Assembly: GCA_030695945.1 (NCBI GenBank)
Contig: JAUYOG010000053.1
Coordinates: 146,416-210,415 of the forward strand
Direction of reading: 5' to 3'
DNA: 64,000 bases
From: Ramlibacter sp.
GTDB taxonomy: Bacteria > Pseudomonadota > Gammaproteobacteria > Burkholderiales > Burkholderiaceae_C
In this document: positions 1 through 8,344 of the stretch, piece by piece
How the letters are laid out: the number at the start of each line of letters is the position of its first letter
Position numbering within the stretch: position 1 is the first letter of the stretch
Notes under the pieces: model-generated
Database searches by the model: none
What the model was told of the DNA's origin: nothing
The model's input: the letters and a program-made list of their open reading frames with translations, nothing else
Made by a program: the position numbers and the translations under genes

Positions 1-153
1 GTTGCGCACGATCACTGCATCGGCGTCGCGGACTTGCGACAACAGGCGCGGCGCATCGTCGACCAGCGCGGCGTCGTAGCAGACGTCCGCCTGGTTCGCC
101 AGCGCCTGCACCGCCTGCGGATCCATGAACTCGGTGATGACGATCTTCTTCAC
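1..153 (-). CDS. SlcC-like D-2-hydroxyacid dehydrogenase, N-terminal part only
   Basis: Only the first 51 codons lie in the window; the gene runs off the left edge. The likely start is GTG at 153, giving a protein that begins VKKIVITEFMD and has YDAALVDD and ADAVIVRN further on. This is the N-terminal substrate/cap region of the D-3-phosphoglycerate dehydrogenase-like 2-hydroxyacid dehydrogenases. From memory the start is close to (S)-sulfolactate dehydrogenase SlcC, which would oxidise a 2-hydroxy acid with NAD. It begins 7 bases after the SuyB-like gene and is the last visible gene of the operon. The family call is good; the SlcC assignment is inference because the catalytic domain is not visible. 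Confidence 0.7.
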   Translation of the reverse strand, partial: MKKIVITEFMDPQAVQALANQADVCYDAALVDDAPRLLSQVRDADAVIVRN

Positions 154-160
154 GCGCGGC

Positions 161-1336
161 TCACGCGCTCTCGAACAGCCGCGTCAGCACGAACTCGCGG
201 TGACCCAGCGCCTCGGCGGCGGTGAGGCGGCCGTTGATGGTGCGCATCATCATCTCGAGCAACTGGTCGCCCGCCTGGTCCATGGTCCGCTCGCGCTGCA
301 GCAGCCCGGAGCAGTCGACGTCGATGTGCTCGCGCATGGTTCGCACCGTGCGCGGATTGGCGCAAAGCTTGATGACGGGAAGGATCGGATTGCCGATCAC
401 GTTGCCCTGGCCGGTCGGGAAGAAGTGCACGACGAAACCCGAGGCCGCGCACAGCGTCACCATTTCGGCGGCGGCGGACGAGGAGTCCATGAACCACAGG
501 CCGGGGTGCGTCGGCATCTCGGCCTTGTCGATCACGCCGTCGACCGTGCACTTGCGGCCGATCTTCTGGATGTTGCCGAGCGCCTTCTCCTCGATGGTCG
601 TCAGGCCGCCGGCGATGTTGCCCTTGGTCGGCTGCGAGTCGGACAGGTCGCTCGTCTTATGGCGGTTGACCACGCCCTGGTAGCGATCGAACATGAACAT
701 GAACTTCTCGCGCACCGCGTCGTTGGCGCAGCGTGCGGCCACGATGTGCTCGCCCCCGGTCAGCTCGGTGGTCTCGCCGAAGACCAGCGTCGTGCCCAGC
801 GCGTGCAGCTTGTCGAAAGCGTCGCCCACCGTCGGGTTGGCACCGCAGCCCGAAGTGGTGTCCGATTCGCCGCATTTGGTGGAGATCCAGAGGTCCGAGA
901 TCGGGCATTCCGTGCGCCGCTTCTCGCTGGCCCACTGAACGTACTCGCGGGCTGCCTGCGACGCCTTCATGATGGTTTCATGATCGCCGTGGCCCTCGAT
1001 GCCGAAGCCCGAGACCGGCTTGCCGGTGGCCGCGATGCCATCGACGACCTTCTTGGTCCAGGCATCCTCGATCCCGATGACCACCACGGCGGCGACGTTC
1101 GGGTTGCTGCCCGCGCCGATCAGCGTCGCGAAGTGCAGGTCCAGGTCCGCGCCGAATTGCAGGCGCCCGTACGGGTGCGGGATGGCCATCGCGCCTTTGA
1201 TGTTGTTCGCCACCGCCTCGGCCGCCGCGTTGGACAGGTCGTCCAGCGGCAGGACGATGACGTGGTTGCGCACGCCGACACGGCCGTTTTCGCGGCGATA
1301 GCCCCAGAAAGTGGAGTCCTTGGAAAGAAAAGACAT
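161..1336 (-). CDS. UxaA/SuyB-family lyase large subunit (sulfolactate sulfo-lyase beta-like)
   Basis: A 391-residue protein of the altronate/galactarate dehydratase C-terminal family, whose members eliminate water or sulfite from 2-hydroxy acids. Conserved-looking segments include [16 protein letters not shown] at the start, [20 protein letters not shown] with two cysteines likely at the metal site, and [14 protein letters not shown] near the C-terminus. The ATG at 1336 was chosen because the preceding in-frame residues are low complexity and overlap the next gene. The split arrangement, a short SAF-domain protein followed by a roughly 390-residue subunit, matches (R)-sulfolactate sulfo-lyase SuyAB better than the fused UxaA of enterobacteria. 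A dehydratase for a sugar acid remains possible. Confidence 0.75.
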   Translation of the reverse strand: MSFLSKDSTFWGYRRENGRVGVRNHVIVLPLDDLSNAAAEAVANNIKGAMAIPHPYGRLQFGADLDLHFATLIGAGSNPNVAAVVVIGIEDAWTKKVVDGIAATGKPVSGFGIEGHGDHETIMKASQAAREYVQWASEKRRTECPISDLWISTKCGESDTTSGCGANPTVGDAFDKLHALGTTLVFGETTELTGGEHIVAARCANDAVREKFMFMFDRYQGVVNRHKTSDLSDSQPTKGNIAGGLTTIEEKALGNIQKIGRKCTVDGVIDKAEMPTHPGLWFMDSSSAAAEMVTLCAASGFVVHFFPTGQGNVIGNPILPVIKLCANPRTVRTMREHIDVDCSGLLQRERTMDQAGDQLLEMMMRTINGRLTAAEALGHREFVLTRLFESA

Positions 1337-1371
1337 TGGGTGTGATCCTTGATGACGGGGTGGGCTTGCGC

Positions 1372-1653
1372 TTACCAGCGCTTGGTCTTGATGTTGTGGA
1401 CGTGGGCGTGCTCGCCGGTGCGCATCGGCGCGACGACCTTGCCGATGTCCACGCCGTACTTGATCACCGTGTCGCCGGTGTCCATGTTCTTCATGGCCAC
1501 CTTGTGGCCGAGCGGAATGTCGGACTGGCAGGGAATCTGGATGGTGCGGTCCTCGTCCAGGATGAGGGCCGTCAGCATCTGGCCCGCGGTGACGCCTTCG
1601 GCGACCACGACCGCGACGCTGTCGTCGGGGTCGTGCAATACGCAATGAATCAT
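1372..1653 (-). CDS. SAF-domain lyase small subunit (SuyA-like)
   Basis: A 93-residue protein beginning [17 protein letters not shown], with an SAF-type beta-clip fold signature ([19 protein letters not shown], then YGVDIGKVV) and the ending [14 protein letters not shown]. Such domains form the N-terminal part of UxaA and the separate alpha subunit SuyA of sulfolactate sulfo-lyase. The HVHN..TKRW ending is typical of the family. It lies 35 bases before the large subunit and would form a complex with it in the cytoplasm. The family call is secure; the substrate is inferred from the neighbouring exporter and SlcC-like gene. Confidence 0.78.
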   Translation of the reverse strand: MIHCVLHDPDDSVAVVVAEGVTAGQMLTALILDEDRTIQIPCQSDIPLGHKVAMKNMDTGDTVIKYGVDIGKVVAPMRTGEHAHVHNIKTKRW

Positions 1654-1686
1654 GGTTGCTCCTTCAATAAAAAGTGGGATGAACTG

Positions 1687-2436
1687 TCAGTCCATGGCCA
1701 GGCTGCGCCAGAGCAGGCCGGCGCCTCCCGCGACCAGCAGCAGCCAGACGGCTTGCGCGACCCGTTCGGCCGGCAGCCGGCCATGCAGGTTCGCGCCGGC
1801 CAGGTAGCCGGCCAACGCGCAGGGAACCAGGGCGAACGCGAGCGGCAGCAGGCCCTCCTGCGCGTAGAAGCCGCTGCCGGTGAACAGGGCCAGCCGGATC
1901 AGTGCGGTCATGAGAATCAGGATGCCGATCGTGGCTCGCAGCGCGAACTTGTCCGACAGGCGCCGCGCGAGGTACATCGTGTACACGGGCCCACCCGTCC
2001 CGTACAGGGCCGTGAATACGCCGCCCACGGCGCCGGCGGGCGCGGCCCAGGCGGTCGAGATGAGCGCGGGCCGGCCCCGGCGCAGCAGGTTCATGGCCCC
2101 ATAGCCGAGCACGAAGGTGCCGAGCAGCAGCAACAGCCAGCGGTCGCTGGCCTGCGCCAGCAGCGTCACCCCGACGGCCATGCCCACCAGCAGGAAGGGC
2201 AACAGCCGCAGCACTTCGGCGCGGGCGAGGTGCTCGCGGTTCTTCAGGCCCAGCAGGAAGCCGGCGAACAGGTCGAACACCAGCATCATCGGCACCGCGA
2301 AGCGCAGCGGCAGGAAGTGCGCGAGCAGGGGGATGGCAACGATGGAAGCACCGAAGCCGGTGATGCCGTACACCGTGTAGGCGAGCAGCACGATGAACCC
2401 GATACCCGCCAGCGCGGTCCACGGCAGGTCGATCAT
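1687..2436 (-). CDS. TauE/SafE-family anion exporter (SuyZ-like)
   Basis: A 249-residue inner-membrane protein with about eight hydrophobic segments, starting MIDLPWTALAGIGFIVLLAY. It has the glycine-rich GITGFGASIVAIPLL and AVGGVFTALYGTGGPVY segments that mark the two halves of the TauE/SafE (formerly DUF81) family. Members of the family export sulfite, sulfate or sulfoacetate, and SuyZ is the one linked to sulfolactate desulfonation. The start overlaps the end of the FAD-subunit gene by 4 bases, so translation is probably coupled. Its presence beside a SuyAB-like lyase suggests it clears sulfite released in the cytoplasm. Confidence 0.8.
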   Translation of the reverse strand: MIDLPWTALAGIGFIVLLAYTVYGITGFGASIVAIPLLAHFLPLRFAVPMMLVFDLFAGFLLGLKNREHLARAEVLRLLPFLLVGMAVGVTLLAQASDRWLLLLLGTFVLGYGAMNLLRRGRPALISTAWAAPAGAVGGVFTALYGTGGPVYTMYLARRLSDKFALRATIGILILMTALIRLALFTGSGFYAQEGLLPLAFALVPCALAGYLAGANLHGRLPAERVAQAVWLLLVAGGAGLLWRSLAMD

Positions 2437-4169
2437 GCGGCTCGTTCAGCGGCGTCCACCACCGTGGTCTGGCCGGGAACGACGCGCGTGAAGTGCACCG
2501 GTTCGCGCGAAGTGGACAGGGCATTGCCGTCCTGGTGAACCACGATGTAGGTCGAGCCCTCGAGGTCGCCGGTTTCAGGATGGTCCTCGCGGAAATGCGC
2601 GCCGCGCGAATCCTCTCGCTCCAGCGCCGAAGTGGCGATCACCCGGCTCACGCCGATCAGGCTTTGCAGGTTGAGCCAGTCGTGCCAGCTGAGGTTGAAG
2701 CCGCGGTCGCCGTCTGCCAGGCCGGTTCGCGACAGTTGCGTGTCGAGATCGGCCAAGGTCGCGAGCGCGCGCTTCAGGCCGCCCTCGTCGCGCAGGATGC
2801 CGACGTCGTCCCACATGCAGGCGAACAGCGCCTCGCGGATCGGCTCGAGGCTGCCCGGCGCGGCCTGGAATGGTGCGAGGTGCGCAGCGACGCTCCGCGC
2901 GATCGCCGCCTCGTCGGGGCCGCGCCAGCCGTCGTTGCGCTGCACCCACTGAGCCATGCTGTCGCCGGCAATGCCGCCGAACACCGTCGAGTTCGCAACG
3001 CCGTTGCCGCCCAGGCGATTGGCGCCATGCACGCCGCCGGTATCCTCGCCGGCGGCGAACAGGCCCGTCAGCGCCGTGGTGCAGTCGGCGCGGAACATCA
3101 CGCCGCCCATCATGTAGTGGGCCGTGGGCACCACCTCCACCAGCCCGCCGGCCAGGTCGAAGCCGCAGTCGGCGCAGCGGTCCACCATGCCCTTGAACTG
3201 GCGGCGCACGTTCTCGGGGCCGAGGTGTTCCATCTGCAGGTAGACGCCGCCGTTCGGCGATGTGCGGCCCGCGCGCATCTCGGAGTAGATCGAGCGCGAA
3301 ACGATGTCGCGGGTCGCGCGCTCCAGCCGCGGGTCGTAGCGGTCCATGAAGCGCTGCCTGTCGCCGTTGAGCAGGTAGCCGCCGGCGCCCCGCAGCCCTT
3401 CTTCCAGCACCGTACCCGTCATGCGGGTGCCGGCGCCCGCCAGCAGGCCGGTCGGGTGGAACTGCACCATTTCCATGTCGCGCAGCGGCAGGCCGGCGCG
3501 CAGCGCCATGGCCAGCCCGTCGCAGCTCTTGTCGCCCGAAGGCGTGTGGTACCGGTACATGGTCGGGCCGCCGCCGGTGGCCAGCAGCACGGCCTTGGCC
3601 TGGACGAAGACGAACTCGCCGCTGCGCATGTCGATCATCAGCACGCCGGCGAGCGCGCTGCCGTCGGCGGTCTTCACCAGCTCGACGGCGCGGTGCTCCT
3701 CCATCCGTGCGATGCCGCGCGACCACACCTGCTCGGAGAGCCTGTTGATGATCTCGATGCCGGTCAGGTCGCCCTTGTGCACGGTGCGGTCGAAGGTCTG
3801 GCCGGCAAAGGCCTTCTGGTGCACGGTGCCGTCGGGGTTGCGGTCGAAGAAGCAGCCGAGTTCGTTCTCCAGCTCGTGCACGCGCTCGACAGCCTTGGTC
3901 ACCAGCGTCCAGGCCAGGTCCTGGTTCGACAGCCATTTGCTGCCTTCGATCGTGTCCATGAAATGCCGCTCGACCGAATCGCCGGCCGCCAGCGCCACGT
4001 TGTAGCCGCCCTGGACCATGCGCGTGCAGCCGCACTTGCCCAGCAGGCCCTTCACCGCCACGGTGATCGACAGCTGCGGCGCGCTCTGGTGCGCGTGCAG
4101 CGCGGCGAACAGGCCGGCGCCGCCGGAGCCCAGGATCAGGATGTCGGTCTGCAGGCGCTTGACGGTCAT
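2433..4169 (-). CDS. SdhA/FrdA-like FAD subunit (dicarboxylate oxidase)
   Basis: A 578-residue flavoprotein. The dinucleotide-binding GSGGAG is at 14-19. The dicarboxylate active-site residues of succinate dehydrogenase are present: HPTG at 238-241, Arg260 in LRGAGG, Arg287 in TRDIVSRSI, His351 in TAHYMMGG and Arg385 in GANRLGGN. The position of the covalent-FAD histidine of SdhA (SHT) reads G-C-T here, with Cys48, so FAD is probably bound non-covalently as in aspartate oxidase. It should oxidise or reduce a succinate-like substrate. Its Fe-S and membrane partners are encoded upstream in the same operon, separated by the hydratase and binding-protein genes. An ATGA overlap links it to the exporter gene. 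Confidence 0.82.
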   Translation of the reverse strand: MTVKRLQTDILILGSGGAGLFAALHAHQSAPQLSITVAVKGLLGKCGCTRMVQGGYNVALAAGDSVERHFMDTIEGSKWLSNQDLAWTLVTKAVERVHELENELGCFFDRNPDGTVHQKAFAGQTFDRTVHKGDLTGIEIINRLSEQVWSRGIARMEEHRAVELVKTADGSALAGVLMIDMRSGEFVFVQAKAVLLATGGGPTMYRYHTPSGDKSCDGLAMALRAGLPLRDMEMVQFHPTGLLAGAGTRMTGTVLEEGLRGAGGYLLNGDRQRFMDRYDPRLERATRDIVSRSIYSEMRAGRTSPNGGVYLQMEHLGPENVRRQFKGMVDRCADCGFDLAGGLVEVVPTAHYMMGGVMFRADCTTALTGLFAAGEDTGGVHGANRLGGNGVANSTVFGGIAGDSMAQWVQRNDGWRGPDEAAIARSVAAHLAPFQAAPGSLEPIREALFACMWDDVGILRDEGGLKRALATLADLDTQLSRTGLADGDRGFNLSWHDWLNLQSLIGVSRVIATSALEREDSRGAHFREDHPETGDLEGSTYIVVHQDGNALSTSREPVHFTRVVPGQTTVVDAAERAA

Positions 4170-4227
4170 CCGGCAACCTCCGCACGTTGTGCAGCGGTGC
4201 CATGAGCCTCGGGAGCGTCCCGGCGGC

Positions 4228-4839
4228 TCATGACTTCACTCCCAGGCCGGCCAGCACGCCGGCGCGGCGGGCATGGGCCTGGTCGTTCACCACGCTGTAG
4301 AGGCTCTGGCCATGGCTGTCCATGGCCACCAGCAGCGGCCCGAAATCGCGGATGCGGAACTTCCACAGCGACTCGGGGTTGAGGTCGTCCAGGTCGACGT
4401 CCTCGATCTGCTCTATCCAGGTCGTTTCCAGGGCCGCGGTGCCGCCGATGATGGCGAGGTACGCGCCGCCCAGTTCCCTGAACGCGGCGGCCGAGCTCTC
4501 GCGCAGGCCGCCCTTGCCGACGACGATCCGCACGCCGTTGCGTTCCATCAGCGGCCGGGTGAAGCGCTCCATCCGGTCGGACGTCGTGGTGCCGACGCAG
4601 ATCGGCCGGTAGCCGGCGGGGCAGGCGCTGCTGGCCGGGACTTTCTGCACATTCGGCGCGGTGTGGATCACGGCATGGCCGTTCAGGTCGAAGCGCGTGG
4701 TGCGGCCGCGGTCGAACATGTGGATCTGGGTGGCATCGCGGATCCCGTACAGCGTGCGTTGCAGCGTGACCGTGTCGTTGACGTGCAGCGCGCGCACCTG
4801 CTGGGCGGTCACGGGCATCTCGAATTCGTAGTGGGCCAT
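4228..4839 (-). CDS. Class I fumarase/tartrate dehydratase beta subunit
   Basis: A 203-residue protein of the fumarase C-terminal (swivelling beta) domain, with GTTTSDRMERF and VGKGGL signatures and a conserved FEMPVTAQQVRALHVND start. With the 291-residue alpha subunit just upstream it forms a two-subunit class I hydro-lyase of the size of L-tartrate dehydratase TtdAB. It would add or remove water on an unsaturated dicarboxylate made by the neighbouring oxidase. The gap to the alpha gene is 9 bases. Family certain, substrate unknown. Confidence 0.85.
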   Translation of the reverse strand: MAHYEFEMPVTAQQVRALHVNDTVTLQRTLYGIRDATQIHMFDRGRTTRFDLNGHAVIHTAPNVQKVPASSACPAGYRPICVGTTTSDRMERFTRPLMERNGVRIVVGKGGLRESSAAAFRELGGAYLAIIGGTAALETTWIEQIEDVDLDDLNPESLWKFRIRDFGPLLVAMDSHGQSLYSVVNDQAHARRAGVLAGLGVKS

Positions 4840-4848
4840 GGCGCGTCC

Positions 4849-5724
4849 TTAGAAACCGTAGCTCACGCCCGCCGGCGTGAAGCTGGCGCGGGCGCGCCGC
4901 GCCGAATGGCACTGCATGTTCACCGCGATCGGGTTCATGGTGATGTGCGTCGCCGCCAGTTCGATCTGCACCGCGAAGGCCGTGGCGTCGCCGCCCAGCC
5001 CCTGTGGGCCGACGCCCAGCAGGTTCACCGCCTCGGACAGCTGCGCCTCGAGCGCCGCGCCTTCCGGGTCCGCGCAGCGGCTGCCGAGCTCGCGCGTGGC
5101 GGCGCGCTTGGCCAGCGCGACCGCCAGGTCCGACGTGCCGCCCAGGCCCACGCCGACGATGGTCGGCGGGCAGGTCTTGCCGCCGGCGGACAGCACGCAA
5201 TCGATGACGAAGGTCTTGATCGCGTCGACGCCTTCGGCCGGTATCGCCATCTTCAGGAAGGAGTTGTTTTCCGATCCGCTGCCCTTGGGGATCATTTCGA
5301 TCTCCAGCAGTTCGGTCCTGTCGCTGAAGTCGATGTGGATCACCGGCACTTCGATGCCGCAGGAGGTATGTTCGTTCCTGCGGGTGAGCGGGTGCACGAC
5401 CGAGCTGCGCAGCGGGTGTTCCCGCGTGGCCCGTTCGCAGCCGCGCCGCACCGCCTGCTTGAGCGCATGGCCGTCCACCTGCACGCCACGGCCGATCACG
5501 ATGTTGTAGATCGGCACGCCCGTGTCCTGGCACAGCAGGTTGTCGGTGTCTTCCGCCACCTGGATGTTGGTCATCATCGTCGCCAGCACCCGGTTGGCGG
5601 TGGCGTCGGTCTCGGCAGCCTGCAAGCGGCCGAAGCCCCGCTTGATGTCCGGCGGCAGTACCTTGAGGGCGCGGATGTACAGCGCCTTGGCCGCTTCCTC
5701 GACGGCCTGCAGATCGATCTTCAT
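4849..5724 (-). CDS. Class I fumarase/tartrate dehydratase alpha subunit, [4Fe-4S]
   Basis: A 291-residue iron-sulfur hydro-lyase subunit. Three cysteines in family-typical contexts are likely cluster ligands: Cys65 (LLCQDTG), Cys185 (GGKTCPPT) and Cys272 (MQCHSARR). The GSGSENN and GVGLGGT segments are also typical. It is close in length to TtdA and corresponds to the N-terminal domain of single-chain class I fumarases. It probably hydrates the product of the SDH-like complex in the cytoplasm. It lies 16 bases downstream of the binding-protein gene. Confidence 0.86.
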   Translation of the reverse strand: MKIDLQAVEEAAKALYIRALKVLPPDIKRGFGRLQAAETDATANRVLATMMTNIQVAEDTDNLLCQDTGVPIYNIVIGRGVQVDGHALKQAVRRGCERATREHPLRSSVVHPLTRRNEHTSCGIEVPVIHIDFSDRTELLEIEMIPKGSGSENNSFLKMAIPAEGVDAIKTFVIDCVLSAGGKTCPPTIVGVGLGGTSDLAVALAKRAATRELGSRCADPEGAALEAQLSEAVNLLGVGPQGLGGDATAFAVQIELAATHITMNPIAVNMQCHSARRARASFTPAGVSYGF

Positions 5725-5740
5725 CGCACGTCCGATCGTG

Positions 5741-6733
5741 TCAGTTCGCAGCCAGCTTGCGTTCCTTGACCACGGTGGCCCAGCGCATGCTTTCCTGCTT
5801 CAGGGCGGCCGCGAACTCGGTGGAGGTGTTGCCCACCGGTTTCATCCCCTGCACGTAGAGGCGTGCCTTGACGTCGGTTTCGCCCAGCACGGCCGCCGTG
5901 TCGCGCTCGATTCGCGCAAGCACGTCCTTGGGCGTCGCGGCCGGCGCGAACAGGCCGAACCAGCCGATGTTCTCGAAGCCGGGCAAGCCGCCCTCGGCCG
6001 CCGTGGGCACGTCGGGCAGTTGCTGCGAGCGGGTCTTGCCCGTCACCGCCAGGGCGCGCAGCCGGCCGTTGCCCAGCAGCGCGGAAGCGGGCGCGAAGTT
6101 GCCGACCATCATCTGGATCTGCCCGGCCATCAGGTCGTTGTAGGCGAGGGATTCGCCCTTGTAGGGCACATGGGTGATTTCGACTTGCGCGGAGTGCGCG
6201 AAGCTTTCGGCGGCCATGTGCACCTGGCTGCCCACGCCGGCCGAGCCGAAGTTGATGGCGCCCGGCTTGGCCTTGGCCGCCGCGACGAGGTCCTTGACGC
6301 TCCTGATCGGGGAACGCTCTGGCACCACCAGCAGCATCGGCCCGCTGGCGACATTCGTGATCGGCACCAGGTCCTTCTCCGTGTCGAAAGGCAGGCGCTT
6401 GTAGATGTGCGGGTTGATGGCAATGCTGCCCGACGCGAACAACAGCGTGTACCCGTCCGCCGGCGACTTGGCGACGAGGTCGGCGCCCACGTTGCCGCCG
6501 GCACCCGCACGGTTCTCGATCACGACCGCCTGGTTCCAGCGCGTCGCCAGCTTCTGTCCGATCATGCGGGCGACGACATCGGTCGCGCCGCCCGCGGCGA
6601 ACGGGACGATGAGGCGGACCGGCTTGGACGGCCACGGCTCCTGCGCGGCGGCGGGCAGTGCGTGCGCCGCTGCGAGGGTGGCCAAAGCGAGGGCGGCGAA
6701 GCGGCCCAGGGCCGAACGGCGGATTGTTTTCAT
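5741..6733 (-). CDS. Tripartite tricarboxylate transporter binding protein (TctC/Bug family)
   Basis: A 330-residue periplasmic solute receptor. The start ATG at 6733 gives a Sec signal peptide (MKTIRRSALGRFAALAL..., cleavage near AAAQ) and the family-typical WPSKPVRLIVPFAAGGATDVVAR and ENRAGAGGN segments. Bug-type receptors usually bind carboxylates such as citrate, succinate or aromatic acids. No TctA or TctB membrane genes are in this operon, so it either uses transporters encoded elsewhere or acts as a sensor. Its position inside the oxidase/hydratase operon suggests it binds the pathway substrate, plausibly a multiply charged C4 acid. Confidence 0.88.
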   Translation of the reverse strand: MKTIRRSALGRFAALALATLAAAHALPAAAQEPWPSKPVRLIVPFAAGGATDVVARMIGQKLATRWNQAVVIENRAGAGGNVGADLVAKSPADGYTLLFASGSIAINPHIYKRLPFDTEKDLVPITNVASGPMLLVVPERSPIRSVKDLVAAAKAKPGAINFGSAGVGSQVHMAAESFAHSAQVEITHVPYKGESLAYNDLMAGQIQMMVGNFAPASALLGNGRLRALAVTGKTRSQQLPDVPTAAEGGLPGFENIGWFGLFAPAATPKDVLARIERDTAAVLGETDVKARLYVQGMKPVGNTSTEFAAALKQESMRWATVVKERKLAAN

Positions 6734-6774
6734 GGTTGATGTCTCCTTGATGCTGAAAACCCCGTCGGCCCTTG

Positions 6775-7134
6775 TCAGCCGATGAGGGAGAGGGCGAATG
6801 CCATGCCCATGGCCGCGGCAAACCCGGCGGCGCCCGCGATCCAGTTCTTGCGCAGCCCCGAGGCGCTGCCGAAGTCGATGATCAAGAGGCGCACGCCGCC
6901 CATCATGTGCAGCGAGAGCAGCACCACCAGGCCCCACTCGGCGAACTTGAACAGGCCCTGGTCGGTGAAGCGCAGGAAGCCGTCGAGGGCGGCGTCGCCC
7001 TGAAGTGCCTGGCCGAGCGCCCAGAAGTGCACCGGCAGGAAGCAGGCCAGGGCCAGGCCCGACAGGCGGTGGACCAGGAAGGCCCAATAGGAGGGGTGGG
7101 CGCGGGTGCGCCAGTCGTTGCGGCGCGTGATCAT
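6775..7134 (-). CDS. SDH-like membrane anchor subunit 2
   Basis: A 119-residue integral membrane protein with three hydrophobic segments. It contains HPSYWAFLVHRLSGLALACFL and LVVLLSLHMMGGVRLL, the HR-SG and H..GG-R features of succinate dehydrogenase/fumarate reductase cytochrome b subunits, where histidines ligate haem and the arginine/serine face the quinone site. The ATG at 7134 overlaps the stop of the preceding subunit by 4 bases. It would anchor the FAD/Fe-S subunits and pass electrons to quinone. Confidence 0.8.
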   Translation of the reverse strand: MITRRNDWRTRAHPSYWAFLVHRLSGLALACFLPVHFWALGQALQGDAALDGFLRFTDQGLFKFAEWGLVVLLSLHMMGGVRLLIIDFGSASGLRKNWIAGAAGFAAAMGMAFALSLIG

Positions 7135-7487
7135 GCCGCCACCACCGCGTAGATCGCTCGCAGCCCGGCCACCAGGAGCAGGACGGCGAAGGCCCGGGCC
7201 AGCCAGAGTGCGGGGCCTTCCCGCAGCCCCGCCCATTCCTGCGCGATGTTGGCCAGGCCCCCCGGCACATGCACGGCGCAGGCGATCACGAACACCGAAT
7301 AAAAGGCCGCGAAGCCCCAGTTGCCGCGCGTGCGGCCCAGCAGGGCGGCGGCACTGAGCCCGCCGCGCACTGCGTAGATGATGATCGCCAGGTGCACCAC
7401 CACGCACAGCGCCAGCACCATGGCGCTGATGCGCTGCCAGTACCAGCGCTTGGCCTGCGCGATCGCCGGGGCGGCTGCAGCGCTCAC
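7131..7487 (-). CDS. SDH-like membrane anchor subunit 1
   Basis: A 118-residue membrane protein starting with GTG at 7487, which overlaps the stop codon of the iron-sulfur gene (GTGA). Three hydrophobic segments are visible: ISAMVLALCVVVHLAIIIYAV, FAAFYSVFVIACAVHV and the C-terminal WLARAFAVLLLVAGL. Histidines in the first two segments are candidate haem ligands. Together with the next gene it forms the quinone-reactive anchor of the complex. It is clearly part of the same translationally coupled set as the Fe-S subunit. Confidence 0.75.
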   Translation of the reverse strand: MSAAAAPAIAQAKRWYWQRISAMVLALCVVVHLAIIIYAVRGGLSAAALLGRTRGNWGFAAFYSVFVIACAVHVPGGLANIAQEWAGLREGPALWLARAFAVLLLVAGLRAIYAVVAA

Positions 7488-8236
7488 AGCTTTCCCCGTA
7501 CGGCGGCCTTGGCCACCGTGCGCTTGAGGCCCGCGATCGACATCGTCGGCGTCAGCTCCTTCGGGCACCGCTCGGTGCAGGAACCCTGCGTGTGGCAGGA
7601 GTGGCAGCCCGCGTCGCCGGCGACGGCGCGCAGCCGGTCCTGCTGCTCGATGTCGCGCACATCGTTGACCAGGGTCCAGGCCCGGTTGAGCGCGGCCGGG
7701 CCCAGGAAGTCGGGGCGCCAGCCCACTACGTCGCACGAGGCGTAGCAGATACCGCATCCGATGCACTCGATGCCGGCGTTCGCGGCGATGCGTTCGGGCG
7801 ATGCCGGCTCGACGCGCTGGAAGTCGTCATGACGTGTCGCCGCGCCTGTGAACCGGCCCTTGGCACGGGCCCACTTGTCGAAGAACCGGCTCATGTCGGT
7901 GGCCAGGTCCTTGATCACGGGCAGGTTGGCCAGCGGCGCGATCTCCAGCCGGCCCTGGCCGTCGACCACGTCGGCCACGTGGGTGCGGCAACTCCAGCGG
8001 GCTTTCCCGTTGACGGTCACCGCGCAGGAGCCGCACATGCCCACCCGGCAGGCGAAGCGGTAGGCGAGCGACGGCTCGATAAAGCGCTGGATGTGCGTCA
8101 CCACGTCGAGCACGGTCTGGCTGTCCTGGCGCGGCACGTCGTAAGTGCTGAACGCGCCCTGCTCCTGGCCGCGCCAGACCTTCACCGAGAGTGTCGGCCT
8201 GCCCGTGGGTTTGCGCTTTTTTTGATCGATCGTCAT
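7484..8236 (-). CDS. SdhB/FrdB-like iron-sulfur subunit
   Basis: A 250-residue iron-sulfur protein. Cys63, 68, 71 and 83 (CRVGMCGSC ... C) match the plant-ferredoxin [2Fe-2S] pattern. Cys158, 161, 164 and 168 (CIGCGICYASC) plus Cys211, 214, 220 and 224 supply the [4Fe-4S] and [3Fe-4S] centres. It carries electrons from the FAD subunit to the membrane anchors. It is the first gene of the operon, starting 108 bases from the divergent LysR gene. That the FAD subunit lies five genes away is unusual for this complex. Confidence 0.85.
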   Translation of the reverse strand: MTIDQKKRKPTGRPTLSVKVWRGQEQGAFSTYDVPRQDSQTVLDVVTHIQRFIEPSLAYRFACRVGMCGSCAVTVNGKARWSCRTHVADVVDGQGRLEIAPLANLPVIKDLATDMSRFFDKWARAKGRFTGAATRHDDFQRVEPASPERIAANAGIECIGCGICYASCDVVGWRPDFLGPAALNRAWTLVNDVRDIEQQDRLRAVAGDAGCHSCHTQGSCTERCPKELTPTMSIAGLKRTVAKAAVRGKL

Positions 8237-8344
8237 GGGTCCGCCGCATCATGTCCGCTCGTTGGCGAAAGAAAAAGCCAAAAATTCTTGGCTCGAGCAA
8301 AAGAAAAACTTTATAGTTGGTGCCGATCGTTCTTTGGCCCTCCG
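8237..8344. promoter_or_regulatory. Divergent control region between the operon and its LysR gene
   Basis: This 108-base region is much more AT-rich than its flanks. It contains an inverted repeat GCCAA-N6-TTGGC at 8277-8292, immediately followed by the perfect palindrome GCTCGAGC at 8291-8298. LysR-type regulators commonly bind interrupted dyads in such shared regions and control both genes. The repeats are seen directly; their role is inferred. Confidence 0.5.

Noticed and set aside
125..1345. 406-codon plus-strand frame opposite the SuyB-like gene
   Set aside because: It is rich in R/H/A/G and is the antisense shadow of a well-matched enzyme gene; similar long frames opposite the FAD subunit, the T2SS genes and rpoC were dropped for the same reason.
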